Of a DNA stretch of 64,000 bases, positions 15,389 through 25,052 are shown piece by piece. Source of the stretch: Paenibacillus physcomitrellae (lineage in GTDB: Bacteria > Bacillota > Bacilli > Paenibacillales > Paenibacillaceae); the NCBI RefSeq assembly GCF_002240225.1, contig NZ_CP022584.1, positions 3,518,594 to 3,582,593 on the forward strand. The letters run 5' to 3'. Every line of letters begins with the position of its first letter. Position 1 is the stretch's first letter. The notes beneath the pieces are model-generated. The model did not search any database and had not been told where the DNA came from. It saw nothing but the letters and a program-made list of their open reading frames with translations. The position numbers were made by a program, and so were the translations under genes.

Positions 15389-17719
15389 ATGCCAAGTTGG
15401 ATTTGGGGGATAGACAATTCCCTTGCGGTGGTATTGAACCCATATATAGCTGGATTGTTTATATGTATCTTGTTTCTTATAGGATTAGGAGCAGCTGTTA
15501 TTTGGCTGTGCTTCACTCAGTTTCGGCTCCGTAAGGAAAATAGGATGACGAGGACCTTATTCAAAGAGACGCTGCAGCATCATCAAATTTTTGTATGGGC
15601 GGTTCATCCGATTAAGGGGACGGTTTATTTCAGCGGTTATGCGAGTCAGTTGACAGGATTGACAGCAGAGCAAGTCAGGAGCAAGCCTGTACAGCAAACC
15701 GGGCTGCGGGAGGCCGGATTCGGACGCCTGGTTGATTTAATGGAGGATGCTCTCTCCGGCGAGCTGGCGGTGGATCAAGAGGAGGTTCGTTTCTCCACTC
15801 CTAACGGCAAAAGACACGATCTTCAAATCCGGTTGTACCCTTTGAAGGACGAGGAAAGAAATGCAGACTGCATCGTCTATGTTCTGACAGGCATGGATGT
15901 TACAGAGCGTAAGAGGGTGGAAGAACGGCTGCATTTGGCTCATGAAGGTTCGGGGGCGATTATCTGGGAATCCGACATGACCACCCAAGAATATACTTTC
16001 TCCAAACGATGGAAGGATCTGATGGGCTACGAGGAAAGGCGGGAACCCTACAACGGCGCTGAAATCCTGAGTTTAATCCATCCAGAAGACACAGAACAGG
16101 CAAAGATGAAACGGCTCGGTCATCTCAGGGGAGAAGAGACCTCTTACAATGCCGAATACCGGATGCTGACCCAAAGTGGCGAATACCGATGGATGCAGGT
16201 CCGGGGCAAGGTTCTGTTTGATTCCTACGGCAGAGGAGTCCGGTTTGCAGGTTCGCTTATCGATATTACGGAACGCAAAAATTATGAGCTCCAGCTTAAG
16301 GCAAGCCTTGAAGAGCTTGAGCACACTAATCGTGAGCTCGCCCACATACAGGAAGAGCTGAAGCAGCAGGTCGACCTCCTGGTGGAGAGCCAGACCCGGC
16401 TCCGGCAGAATGAAGACAAGCTGCAGAAGCTCGCTTATTTTGATCCGGTCAGCGGCTTGCCGAACCGGGTGCTTTTGCTTGAAAAGCTGGAGAGCAGTCT
16501 AACAGATATGAACCGGCAAGCGGCGCTGTTATTTATTGATACGGACAATTTCAAGAACATCAACGATTCGCTGGGCCACAAATGGGGTGATGTGCTGATC
16601 CGGGAAGCAGGTGAGCGGCTGAATTCCCTGAAGCCTGACGGGGCGATGCTGTTCCGTTTCGGCAGCGATGAATTTGTGATGCTGTTAATCGAAGATATCT
16701 CCCATAAAGCCCTTAAACTTCTGGCCGGAAGGCTGATCAAGGGGTTCGAGTGTCCATTTACGGCGGGACAAGGCGAACTGCATTTGTCGATCAGCATCGG
16801 CATGGCGCTTTATCCGGAGCAGGCGTCAAGCCCTGAGGAATTGATCAAAAATGCCGATCTCGCGCTTTATCGAGCGCAGAAGCTGGGCAAAAGCTCCTTT
16901 GTCTTATATGATGCGTCCATGCAGCTCGAGCTGCAAAGCCGAATGAGAATGGAGGCCAAGCTTCTGTCGGCGCTGGAGCATGGTGAATTTATGCTGGTTT
17001 ATCAACCGCAGGTAGATACAGAATCGGGGCGGATCAGCGGGTTTGAAGCTTTGCTGCGCTGGGAGAATCCCGAGCTCGGCCGCGTGGCCCCGGACAAGTT
17101 TATCCGAGTGGCTGAAGACAGCCGGCAGATTATTCCGATCGGCGAATGGGTGCTGCTCACGGCCTGCAGCTTCCTGAAGAATCTGCATAACTCCGGTTAT
17201 GAAGGCTATCGCATATCGGTCAACATTTCCGTTATCCAGCTGAAGCAGGATGGTTTTGTGCATACGATGGCTGACATCCTTAAGGAAACAGACCTTTCCC
17301 CGGAATTCCTCGAAATTGAGATTACGGAATCTTTGTTTATGGAGTCGGCCGAGCGCAACGAGCTGATCGCGAAGCTGGATCAAATCCGCCAGATGGGCAT
17401 CGGTATTGCGCTGGATGATTTCGGGACCGGCTATTCGTCCCTGGATTATTTGCGCGAGCTTCCGATCACTACGCTCAAGATGGATAAGAAGTTTGTCGAT
17501 CCTATTGAGCAGGAGGAAGCCAGTCGTTCACTAGCCTCTGCCATTCTCCTGATCGGTCACAGCCTGGGGCTGCAAATCGTGGCGGAAGGTGTCGAAACGA
17601 ACGAGCAGTTTGAATTCTTGAAGAAGCATGGTTGTGACAAGATTCAAGGGTATTTGTTCAGCAAACCCCTTGCGGGAGCGGAGATGGCGGGTCTCCTGAC
17701 GAATTGGGAGGTGAGCTGA
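15389..17719 (+). CDS. Membrane-anchored PAS-PAS-GGDEF-EAL protein, c-di-GMP metabolism
   Basis: A 776-residue protein. In order: one membrane segment (residues about 14-42), PAS (60-170), PAS with PAC (185-300, ending GSLIDITERK), coiled coil (300-345), GGDEF (350-505) and EAL (520-770). The GGDEF signature is degenerate, GSDEF at residues 425-429, and no RxxD inhibitory site precedes it, so cyclase activity is doubtful. The EAL domain keeps EAL (553-555) and DDFGTGYSSLDYL (Asp676-Asp677), so it is probably a c-di-GMP phosphodiesterase with a GTP-binding regulatory domain. TAGGAGG precedes the ATG. The next gene starts 2 nt after the stop. Confidence 0.92.
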   Translation: MPSWIWGIDNSLAVVLNPYIAGLFICILFLIGLGAAVIWLCFTQFRLRKENRMTRTLFKETLQHHQIFVWAVHPIKGTVYFSGYASQLTGLTAEQVRSKPVQQTGLREAGFGRLVDLMEDALSGELAVDQEEVRFSTPNGKRHDLQIRLYPLKDEERNADCIVYVLTGMDVTERKRVEERLHLAHEGSGAIIWESDMTTQEYTFSKRWKDLMGYEERREPYNGAEILSLIHPEDTEQAKMKRLGHLRGEETSYNAEYRMLTQSGEYRWMQVRGKVLFDSYGRGVRFAGSLIDITERKNYELQLKASLEELEHTNRELAHIQEELKQQVDLLVESQTRLRQNEDKLQKLAYFDPVSGLPNRVLLLEKLESSLTDMNRQAALLFIDTDNFKNINDSLGHKWGDVLIREAGERLNSLKPDGAMLFRFGSDEFVMLLIEDISHKALKLLAGRLIKGFECPFTAGQGELHLSISIGMALYPEQASSPEELIKNADLALYRAQKLGKSSFVLYDASMQLELQSRMRMEAKLLSALEHGEFMLVYQPQVDTESGRISGFEALLRWENPELGRVAPDKFIRVAEDSRQIIPIGEWVLLTACSFLKNLHNSGYEGYRISVNISVIQLKQDGFVHTMADILKETDLSPEFLEIEITESLFMESAERNELIAKLDQIRQMGIGIALDDFGTGYSSLDYLRELPITTLKMDKKFVDPIEQEEASRSLASAILLIGHSLGLQIVAEGVETNEQFEFLKKHGCDKIQGYLFSKPLAGAEMAGLLTNWEVS

Positions 17720-17721
17720 GC

Positions 17722-19560
17722 ATGAGGATCGGTTACATCTACAGGAATTACTTCAAAAAGAATCTCTTTATGAGGATGCTCCTGATCTTTGTGGGAATTG
17801 CAGTGGTCACGATTATTACCTTGTCCTATCTGATGTATAAATCCTTATCCCAGGCGATTATTAACCGGGAGCTGGACAGTCAGAAATCGGCCATGGAAAG
17901 CGTTGACCGCTACATGGCTTCGCGTTACGATGCTGTTCAGAATATGGTCCGGGATATGTACCGGAATGCGACGCTGTACGGGAACATCAATTATTTGATG
18001 GAGCACAATTATGCCGATTACGTCGAGCATCGGATGGACCAGTTTTATAACGAATCCAGCGATTATTCTACCGAGGCTCTTCAATATTTTCAAAATTTAA
18101 TGGATGAGAACACCGATTTCTCTAACTTGATACTATATAGCTCGGAGAAGCAGATCCTCACCTCTTTTAATAAAAATAAACAATTCAGGCAGGTTCCAAC
18201 TGAGCTCACCCATTCGTATATCCCGGATGTGATGGCCATGGAAACCAAAAATATTACGTCGCCTAATTACTGGATCAGGAAAGCTATTAATCAGACAAAT
18301 CCAGCCCTATACGCAATTCGGGTGCCGATCAACAACCGCCAAACCTTGAAGAATGCCGGGCAATTGATCGTTTATCTGGATTCGGATAGTATCTCGTCCG
18401 CCTTATCCGGCTATCGAAACAGCCTGAAAGGCGAGATTGTGGTGCTTTCGACCGAAGATGTCGTGTTGTATGATTCCAAAGGTCAGTATTACGGACAGAA
18501 GTATCCATACGTCAATATGAAGGACAAGCTCTATGATAATCCCGATGACATCCCGATGAGCAATGATCAGAATTTATATATCAACAAACTCATTGCGGCA
18601 GACGACGGCTATGTCGTGATCGGATCGATGCCGAAATCCGAAGTCGCCCAGGCGTATTCAGGGATCAAGAAGACCATTATTACGATCAGCGCCTTTTGCA
18701 TCCTGTTTGCCATTTGTATCCCGATTATTTTTGTCATGAGCTTTGCGAACCGTACCAATCAAATTATCAAATTTACCCGCAAGGTGAAAAATGGTGATTT
18801 GTCCGCCCGGATTGAAGACCCGCGGGAAGATGAGCTCGGCCAAATCTCCAGAAGCTTTAATGACATGCTGGATGAGCTGAACCTATACATCGAACGCGTA
18901 TATAAAGCCGAAATCAAGCAAAAGGAAACGGAGCTGGTAGCCCTTCAGGCAAGAGTCAGTCCGCATTTCTTATACAATACGCTTGAGGTCATCCGGATGA
19001 GGGCGATTTCGCAGGGGGCCCGGGACGTGGGGGACATGATCTACAGCCTGTCCGTCCTGTTTAAGAACCTTGTGAATCAGAAGAAGATCTACACGCTGAA
19101 GGATGAACTGGAGTCCTGCCGTCTCTATCTGGAGCTGTTCCGGATTCGCTACAAGGATAAATTCAATTATTCCATTACGGCTGAATCAGACTTGGGCAGC
19201 AAAACCGTAACCAAGCTGTCATTACAGCCTATTATTGAGAATTATATTGTGCACGGCATCCGGTCTGACCGGGATGATAATTGGCTGTCGATCAAAGTTT
19301 GGGCGGAGAGAGAAGTGCTGATTGCGGAGGTTTCGGACAACGGAACGGGAATAGAACCGGATCGTCTGGAAGAAATTAAACAAGAGCTGGAGACTTCCGA
19401 GGAAACGGGCACAATGTTTGGACTGCGCAGCGTGCACAGCCGGCTGAGGTATCTCTACGGGCCCGAGTATGGTCTGGACATTACCAGCCGGCCCGGCAAA
19501 GGGACAACGGTCCGGGTGAAGTATCCAAACCGCGAGGAAGTGGAGGCTGAGCATGTATAA
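17722..19560 (+). CDS. yesM: YesM-family sensor histidine kinase
   Basis: A 612-residue membrane sensor kinase. An N-terminal membrane helix (MLLIFVGIAVVTIITLSYLMY) is followed by a large extracellular Cache-like domain, a second helix (IITISAFCILFAICIPIIFVMSF), HAMP (FTRKVKNGDLSARI...), and the His_kinase/HATPase pair with phospho-acceptor His415 in SPHFLYNTLEV and ATP-site SDNGTGIEP. ATG 17722 with GGAGGTGA upstream is preferred to an in-frame TTG at 17704. It overlaps the response-regulator gene by 8 nt. Homologues control neighbouring sugar ABC transporters, here the locus starting at 21469. Confidence 0.93.
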   Translation: MRIGYIYRNYFKKNLFMRMLLIFVGIAVVTIITLSYLMYKSLSQAIINRELDSQKSAMESVDRYMASRYDAVQNMVRDMYRNATLYGNINYLMEHNYADYVEHRMDQFYNESSDYSTEALQYFQNLMDENTDFSNLILYSSEKQILTSFNKNKQFRQVPTELTHSYIPDVMAMETKNITSPNYWIRKAINQTNPALYAIRVPINNRQTLKNAGQLIVYLDSDSISSALSGYRNSLKGEIVVLSTEDVVLYDSKGQYYGQKYPYVNMKDKLYDNPDDIPMSNDQNLYINKLIAADDGYVVIGSMPKSEVAQAYSGIKKTIITISAFCILFAICIPIIFVMSFANRTNQIIKFTRKVKNGDLSARIEDPREDELGQISRSFNDMLDELNLYIERVYKAEIKQKETELVALQARVSPHFLYNTLEVIRMRAISQGARDVGDMIYSLSVLFKNLVNQKKIYTLKDELESCRLYLELFRIRYKDKFNYSITAESDLGSKTVTKLSLQPIIENYIVHGIRSDRDDNWLSIKVWAEREVLIAEVSDNGTGIEPDRLEEIKQELETSEETGTMFGLRSVHSRLRYLYGPEYGLDITSRPGKGTTVRVKYPNREEVEAEHV

Positions 19561-21073
19561 AGTATTTATTGTCGATGATGAGCCGTTTATTATCGAAGGT
19601 CTATACGATATTCTGGATTGGCCTTCTTTTGGTCTTGAGATCGTCGGACAGGCAGAGAACGGCCAGCGGGCTTTGGATGTTTTGAGCGTTAGACCGGTTG
19701 ATGTGCTGATTACAGACATCTCCATGCCGGTTATGAACGGTCTCAGCCTGATCCGGGAAGCAAGGAAGCTGCATCCTGACCTGAAAGTGATTATTCTTAG
19801 CGGATTCAACGAATTTGATTATTTGAAAGAAGGCATGAAGCTGGGGATCGAGAATTACCTGCTGAAGCCGATTAATATAGAGGAACTGGAATCTACGCTT
19901 CGCAATACGGTTGAGAAGCTGGACAGCTCCAGGTCGGAAGAACTGTATGATGCTTTCGATGTGCAGATTATTAAAGACAATACGCTTTACCGCTGGCTTA
20001 CCGGGCAAATCGCAGCAGCGGAGTTTGAAGAGCGGGCCGATTTGCTCGGTTTATATCTGAACCGGCCCTTTATTGCCACGGCTGTATTAAGACCGGTGGA
20101 GAGCGGAACCGATGTTTTTGACTGGGTTCGCAGAAGGATTTCGGGAGAACAGGGACTGACCTTATTCCGGGATGTGGACGGCGATTTGGTGCTGATTGCT
20201 TCCATTGAGAGCTGGGCAGAAGGGAAACGTGATTTCACTCTGCTGCTTGAGCAGCTGTCTATTGAGCTTTCGGATCTGAGCCGCCCTGTGCAGATTAGTA
20301 TCGGGAGCGTAGGAGAGTGGCCCGAAGAAGCGGCACCGAGCTATAGGGAGGCTAAGCGGGCGCTGGAGTATTTCATGGTCTATCCCGACCGGCGGGTGAT
20401 GGACTTTACGGGTCTGGAATCGGACGACCGGAAAGGGAAGATGGAATCTGCCCTTCAATGGCCGGAGTATGTCAAGCTGATCTTGGCCAGGGATGAGGAA
20501 GGGCTTACCGACCGAATCGCGTACGATTTCGAGCAGATGAGAGTGCTGGGAGGCATTGGACCGCAGGATTTGACCAACCGTGCGCTGGAGCTGGTTGTCC
20601 GGTTCAAGATGGAACTCGAGGAGATCCGTCATACGGAAGAAGAAGCCATCTTCAAGAAGGGACTCGAGAAGGTCCGCAGCAGCACCGCCTTTCACGATCT
20701 GGTTGCAGCGCTTCAGGAGGTGGCGAGAGAGACGGTTCATGCCTTGCTCCAGGACAGCAAGAATCCGGTGGTCAGCCAGGTGCTGGCGCATATCCACGAT
20801 CATTATGCGGACGAGCTTTCCTTGAAGACACTTGGAGCGCAGTATCATATTCATCCCGTTTATCTTGGACAGCTGTTCCATAAAGAGACCGGAGAGTCTT
20901 TTGCCGAATATATCAACAAGTACCGGATTGACCAAGCGAAATATCAGCTCAAGCATACCAATCTGAAGGTGCAGGAAATCGCCAGGAACGTAGGGTACTG
21001 GGAGACCGGGTATTTCTACAAGCAGTTCAAGAAATACGTCGGCATTTCACCTACGGATTTCAAAGCGCTATAA
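19553..21073 (+). CDS. yesN: YesN-family response regulator with AraC-type HTH
   Basis: A 506-residue response regulator. The receiver domain spans residues 1-120 with Asp55 in VLITDISMPVMNG as phospho-acceptor, Lys in NYLLKPIN, and the acidic pair DD near the start. A middle region of about 270 residues has no clear motif. The C-terminal AraC domain (about 405-506) has both helix-turn-helix units (LSLKTLGAQYHIHPVYLGQLFHKETG and KVQEIARNVGYWETGYFYKQFKKYVGISPTDF). It overlaps yesM. It probably activates the glycan transporter and hydrolase operon downstream. Confidence 0.93.
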   Translation: MYKVFIVDDEPFIIEGLYDILDWPSFGLEIVGQAENGQRALDVLSVRPVDVLITDISMPVMNGLSLIREARKLHPDLKVIILSGFNEFDYLKEGMKLGIENYLLKPINIEELESTLRNTVEKLDSSRSEELYDAFDVQIIKDNTLYRWLTGQIAAAEFEERADLLGLYLNRPFIATAVLRPVESGTDVFDWVRRRISGEQGLTLFRDVDGDLVLIASIESWAEGKRDFTLLLEQLSIELSDLSRPVQISIGSVGEWPEEAAPSYREAKRALEYFMVYPDRRVMDFTGLESDDRKGKMESALQWPEYVKLILARDEEGLTDRIAYDFEQMRVLGGIGPQDLTNRALELVVRFKMELEEIRHTEEEAIFKKGLEKVRSSTAFHDLVAALQEVARETVHALLQDSKNPVVSQVLAHIHDHYADELSLKTLGAQYHIHPVYLGQLFHKETGESFAEYINKYRIDQAKYQLKHTNLKVQEIARNVGYWETGYFYKQFKKYVGISPTDFKAL

Positions 21074-21112
21074 GCTGGAATGAGATCCAGCTGTGAACCA
21101 GAATAGAACCAC

Positions 21113-21181
21113 AACCCCAATTCGAAAGGGAGCTGCTCTTGACCAAGAGAGCGGATTCATTTTCGGATTGGGGTTTCCTTG
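21113..21181 (+). terminator. Terminator after the yesMN operon
   Basis: AACCCCAATTCGAAA (21113-21127) pairs with TTTCGGATTGGGGTT (21161-21175). A second stem (GCTGCTCTT / AAGAGAGC) lies within. A short T-rich tail follows. Confidence 0.7.
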
Positions 21182-21210
21182 TTGATGGCGGACATGAAAC
21201 TGACAGTAAA

Positions 21211-21224
21211 AGTAAGCGTTTTAA
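21211..21224 (+). promoter_or_regulatory. cre-like site 1 (candidate CcpA operator)
   Basis: AGTAAGCGTTTTAA matches 12 of 14 positions of the CcpA consensus TGWAANCGNTNWCA. It lies in the 395-nt gap before the binding-protein gene. No textbook promoter was found in this gap. Confidence 0.35.
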
Positions 21225-21301
21225 GAAAACGGTGACAAAGTTCTGCAAAAACTGCGTGCTTCTTTAATTTGTACCCTAATTTATTAAGTTTATCTTCTTT
21301 T

Positions 21302-21315
21302 TGAAAATGCTTTCA
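21302..21315 (+). promoter_or_regulatory. cre-like site 2 (candidate CcpA operator)
   Basis: TGAAAATGCTTTCA is near-palindromic and differs from the ideal TGAAAGCGCTTTCA at two central bases. It lies 154 nt ahead of the binding-protein start codon, a sensible place for carbon catabolite repression of the glycan locus. Confidence 0.5.
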
Positions 21316-21468
21316 TCCAGTAAGGTTAAAGTAGTTCATTTGGTAATCCAAATGCATACACAAGACCATGCTGGAGTAAAACAAAGATAACCCTATCCGG
21401 CGAAACAAGCTTTGGAAGAGTGAGAGAACCTGCAGTACACAAAGCAATGAAAAGGGGAGGATTCACAA

Positions 21469-22968
21469 ATGGGAAAGAGTAAAAAAAGACTTTCCATCGC
21501 ACTTGCCATGCTCACGGCATTGACATTCGTACTGAGTGCCTGCGGCGGCAACAACAGCAGCAATAACAGCAGTAATTCCGCATCGGGCTCGAACGGCGGA
21601 AGTTCCGAGAAGCCAGTCAACCTGATCTGGTACACAATCGGTACACCGCAAAAAGACGTGGACAAAGTTATGGCGGAAGTCAGCAAGTACACGCAAGAGA
21701 AAATCGGTGCCACGATTACAATGAAAATGATCGACTGGGGCGATTATGCACAGAAGATGCAAGTTAACGTAGCTTCCGGTGAACCCATGGATATTCTCTT
21801 TACTGCTTCCGGCGGTTTTGATTATGTTCAAAATGCAAGAAAAGGCGCATTCATGGAGCTTGACGACCTGCTCGACCAATACGGTCAAGGCATCAAAGAT
21901 ACCATCGACCCTGCATTCCTGGAAGGCTCCAAGGTTGACGGCCACAATTACGGCATTCCGGCCAACAAGGAACTTCCTTACCAGGATGTTTGGCGCTTCA
22001 ATAAAAACCTGGTGGACAAATACAACCTGGATATTTCCGGCGTAAATACGCTGGAAAGCCTGGAGCCGCTGCTGAAAACGATCAAGGAAAAAGAACCAAA
22101 CGTTACTCCGTTCGGCATGGATAAAAACTTCCTTCCAGTTGTTCCTTACGACTATGTCGTACAGAACCTGCCAATGGCTGTGAAACTGGACACAACGGAT
22201 TACAAAGTTGTAGACGTTCTGGAAACTCCGGAAATGAAACAAGCTTTGACAACCATGCACAAATACTATCAAGCCGGCTACATTGCGCCTGAAGCAGCAA
22301 CAACCGGTTCGACCAGTGACCTGACAACTTCCGGCAACTGGTTTACGGATAAAGCGCAAACCCAGCCGCTGGCCGATAACCTCTGGTCCGCAAGCTATGG
22401 TTATCCTGTAGTCTCTACTCCAGCGAGCGAAGCGATTATCAATAACAACTCCGTACAAGGTTCGATTATGGCGATTTCCGCGAACTCCGAACATCCGGAC
22501 AAAGCGATGCAATTCCTGAACCTGCTGAATACAGATCCTGTACTTCGCAACATGGTTGACTCCGGTATCGAAGGCGTACATTACAAGAAAACTGATGATA
22601 CTCACATCGAGAATCTGCCGGATTCCAAGAACTATGACATGCCTTCCTACTCACTGGGCAACAACATGCTGCTCTACTTGAACCCTGGTGACCCGGACGA
22701 TAAATGGGATCAATTCAAGACGTTCAATGCTTCTGGTAAAAATTCTCCAATCCTGAGCTTCAACTTCGACAGCACTAAAGTAGCTACTGAAATGGCTGCC
22801 GTACAGAACGTGAAGGAACAGTTCTGGTCCTCCCTGATGACCGGTACCGTTGATCCTGAAACTTACCTGCCTAAAGCTATTGAGAAGTTTAAAGAGGCCG
22901 GCCTTGATAAAGTCATCGCTGAAGCGCAAACCCAGCTTGATGCTTGGAGAGCCGCAAACGGCAAATAA
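21469..22968 (+). CDS. LplA-type sugar ABC transporter binding lipoprotein
   Basis: A 499-residue extracellular lipoprotein. The signal peptide ends at lipobox LSAC (Cys24), followed by a Gly/Asn/Ser-rich tether. It belongs to solute-binding family 1 with a C-terminal DUF3502-like region (VKEQFWSSLMTGTVDPETYLPKAIEKFKEAGLDKVIAEAQ), as in LplA proteins of complex-carbohydrate importers. GGGGAGG precedes the ATG. First gene of the glycan locus. A terminator-like hairpin separates it from the permease genes, so it is probably made in excess over them. The ligand is inferred to be a mannose-containing oligosaccharide. Confidence 0.92.
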   Translation: MGKSKKRLSIALAMLTALTFVLSACGGNNSSNNSSNSASGSNGGSSEKPVNLIWYTIGTPQKDVDKVMAEVSKYTQEKIGATITMKMIDWGDYAQKMQVNVASGEPMDILFTASGGFDYVQNARKGAFMELDDLLDQYGQGIKDTIDPAFLEGSKVDGHNYGIPANKELPYQDVWRFNKNLVDKYNLDISGVNTLESLEPLLKTIKEKEPNVTPFGMDKNFLPVVPYDYVVQNLPMAVKLDTTDYKVVDVLETPEMKQALTTMHKYYQAGYIAPEAATTGSTSDLTTSGNWFTDKAQTQPLADNLWSASYGYPVVSTPASEAIINNNSVQGSIMAISANSEHPDKAMQFLNLLNTDPVLRNMVDSGIEGVHYKKTDDTHIENLPDSKNYDMPSYSLGNNMLLYLNPGDPDDKWDQFKTFNASGKNSPILSFNFDSTKVATEMAAVQNVKEQFWSSLMTGTVDPETYLPKAIEKFKEAGLDKVIAEAQTQLDAWRAANGK

Positions 22969-23012
22969 GATTTAACAGCAACAATTGGAACAAGTAATCA
23001 AACAGTCGGAAA

Positions 23013-23048
23013 GGATCGGGCGGGTGGTCAAAGCGCCCGATCCTTTTT
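23013..23048 (+). terminator. Intercistronic terminator/attenuator after the binding-protein gene
   Basis: GGATCGGGCG (23013-23022) pairs with CGCCCGATCC (23034-23043), then TTTTT. It lies 45 nt past the stop codon and 50 nt before the permease gene, so it probably gives partial termination. Confidence 0.85.
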
Positions 23049-23097
23049 CACTATTTGGATCATTAACAATATCTACATCGACCGGGAGGGAACGATA

Positions 23098-24027
23098 GTG
23101 GCTACATTTTTAAAAAACATTCTTAGAAACAAAGTCATGCTGCTTATGGTGCTGCCAGGCGCCATCTGGTTCTTTTTCTTCTCCTACCTTCCGCTGGTAG
23201 GAACGGTAGTGGCGTTCAAGCAGTACCGGTTTAACCGTGAGGGCTTCTGGGCCAGTATCGTCAAAAGTGAATGGGTAGGCTGGCAGAACTTCAAGTTCTT
23301 GTTCAGCGGCACCGACGCTTGGGTGATTACCCGAAATACCTTGTTCTATAATATCGCGTTTATTTTTATCGGACTTGTCTTGTCTGTGGCGATGGCGATC
23401 CTTTTGTCGCAATTGGTGGGGAAAACGTTGGCCAAAGTGTATCAGACCGGCATGTTCCTGCCGTATTTCCTTTCCTGGGTAATCGTCGGCTACTTCGCAT
23501 TCAGCTTCCTGAGCATGGACCGCGGGATGCTTAACCAGATTCTGGGCTGGTTTGGTGTGGAGAAGGTGCAGTGGTACTCCGACCCTAAATATTGGCCTTA
23601 TATTCTGGTATTCGTCAGCTTGTGGAAATCGATCGGTTACAACAGTGTCGTTTACCTGGCCTCTATTCTGGGGATCGATAAATCCTTGTATGAAGCCGCT
23701 ATGATAGACGGCGCCAGCAAGTGGCAGCAGATCCGTAATATTACGATCCCGATGCTGTCCCCGATCATCATTATTATGACGCTGCTGGCCGTCGGACGGA
23801 TCTTCTACGCAGACTTCGGTTTGTTCTATCAAGTTCCGCGCGATTCCGGCACCCTGTATTCCGTAACAAACGTTATCGACACTTACGTCTACCGCGGGCT
23901 CAAAACGACTGGAGAAATCGGCATGAGTACAGCCGCAGGTTTGTATCAGTCCGTAGTTGGCTTCGTACTGGTTATCGTTTCGAACTTCATCGTGCGCAAA
24001 GTCGACAAAGACAGCGCCTTGTTCTAA
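23098..24027 (+). CDS. ABC transporter permease, LplB type
   Basis: A 309-residue inner-membrane permease with six membrane helices. The N-terminal PGAIWFFFFSYLPLVGTVVAFKQY and the EAA loop LYEAAMIDGASKWQQIRNITIPMLSPI, which contacts the ATPase, identify the LplB/MalF-like class. Translation starts at GTG behind GGGAGGG. It pairs with the downstream permease; no ATPase gene is present, so a shared MsmX-type ATPase elsewhere is expected. Confidence 0.93.
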   Translation: MATFLKNILRNKVMLLMVLPGAIWFFFFSYLPLVGTVVAFKQYRFNREGFWASIVKSEWVGWQNFKFLFSGTDAWVITRNTLFYNIAFIFIGLVLSVAMAILLSQLVGKTLAKVYQTGMFLPYFLSWVIVGYFAFSFLSMDRGMLNQILGWFGVEKVQWYSDPKYWPYILVFVSLWKSIGYNSVVYLASILGIDKSLYEAAMIDGASKWQQIRNITIPMLSPIIIIMTLLAVGRIFYADFGLFYQVPRDSGTLYSVTNVIDTYVYRGLKTTGEIGMSTAAGLYQSVVGFVLVIVSNFIVRKVDKDSALF

Positions 24028-24053
24028 TTCAAAGCTGAAAGGAGCGCAATATC

Positions 24054-25007
24054 ATGGCTGAAGTGGCTACTAGCAATACCCCGAGCGTTCAGAACGGTTC
24101 GCGCAAGAAAGTCCGCGACTTTCACAACGTTACACCTGTCTGGAATCTCATTTTAAATATCATCGCAGGGTTGTTCGCTTTCATCTGCGTCTTCCCGTTT
24201 CTCTTTGTTGTCATTATCTCTTTCACAGATGAAAAAACGCTCGCAACCGACGGCTACCGCATCTTTCCGGCCAAATGGAGCCTGGAAGCCTACCGCTTTG
24301 TCTTCCAGACCGGCGACGCGCTGCTCCGCTCCTACGGCGTAACGATTCTGGTTACGGTCCTGGGGACGATCATCAGCTTGGTGCTGATCTCCCTGTACGC
24401 TTACGCTATTTCGCGGACCAGCTTCCGCTACCGCAGATTCTTTTCCGTGTTTGCGATCATCACAATGCTCTTTAACGGCGGCATGATTCCGACTTACATG
24501 GTCGTATCCCAATTGCTGCATATGAAAGATACGATTTGGGCTTTGGTGCTTCCGCTGGCCATGAACGCCTTCTACATCATGATTCTCAGAACGTTCTACA
24601 GCACCAGCGTACCTGAAGCGATCATCGAGTCCGGACGGATCGACGGTGCAGGCGATTTCTACATCTTCCTGCGCATCGTGCTTCCATTGTCGCTGCCGGG
24701 TCTCGCTACCATCGGACTCTTCAGTACACTCGGTTACTGGAACGATTGGTTCAACGCCCTGCTGTATATCGACAATCCAAACCTGGTTCCGCTGCAGTCG
24801 ATGCTGATGCGGATCGAGAACAGCATCCAGTTCCTGCAGCAGAACTCGCAGAACGGCGCAATGAGCCTGCAAGCCCTGTCTTCTATCCCGCAGGATACGT
24901 CCCGCATGGCGATGGTTGTGCTTGCAACGCTGCCTATTATTTTTGCTTATCCGTTCTTCCAGCGTTATTTCGTCCAAGGTTTGACTGTAGGTGCAGTTAA
25001 GGAATAG
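24054..25007 (+). CDS. ABC transporter permease, LplC/YtcP type
   Basis: A 317-residue second permease, with six membrane helices and the EAA loop VPEAIIESGRIDGAGDFYIFLRIVLPLSLPG. VRDFHNVTPVWNLILNIIAG and the terminal FQRYFVQGLTVGAVKE are characteristic of the LplC/YtcP class. It starts 26 nt after the first permease with GAAAGGAG upstream. Together they form the importer channel for the oligosaccharide degraded by the following enzymes. Confidence 0.93.
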   Translation: MAEVATSNTPSVQNGSRKKVRDFHNVTPVWNLILNIIAGLFAFICVFPFLFVVIISFTDEKTLATDGYRIFPAKWSLEAYRFVFQTGDALLRSYGVTILVTVLGTIISLVLISLYAYAISRTSFRYRRFFSVFAIITMLFNGGMIPTYMVVSQLLHMKDTIWALVLPLAMNAFYIMILRTFYSTSVPEAIIESGRIDGAGDFYIFLRIVLPLSLPGLATIGLFSTLGYWNDWFNALLYIDNPNLVPLQSMLMRIENSIQFLQQNSQNGAMSLQALSSIPQDTSRMAMVVLATLPIIFAYPFFQRYFVQGLTVGAVKE

Positions 25008-25052
25008 GGATTATTCAGGCAGCTCTGATTTGTCCCAACATGAAATTACCAG

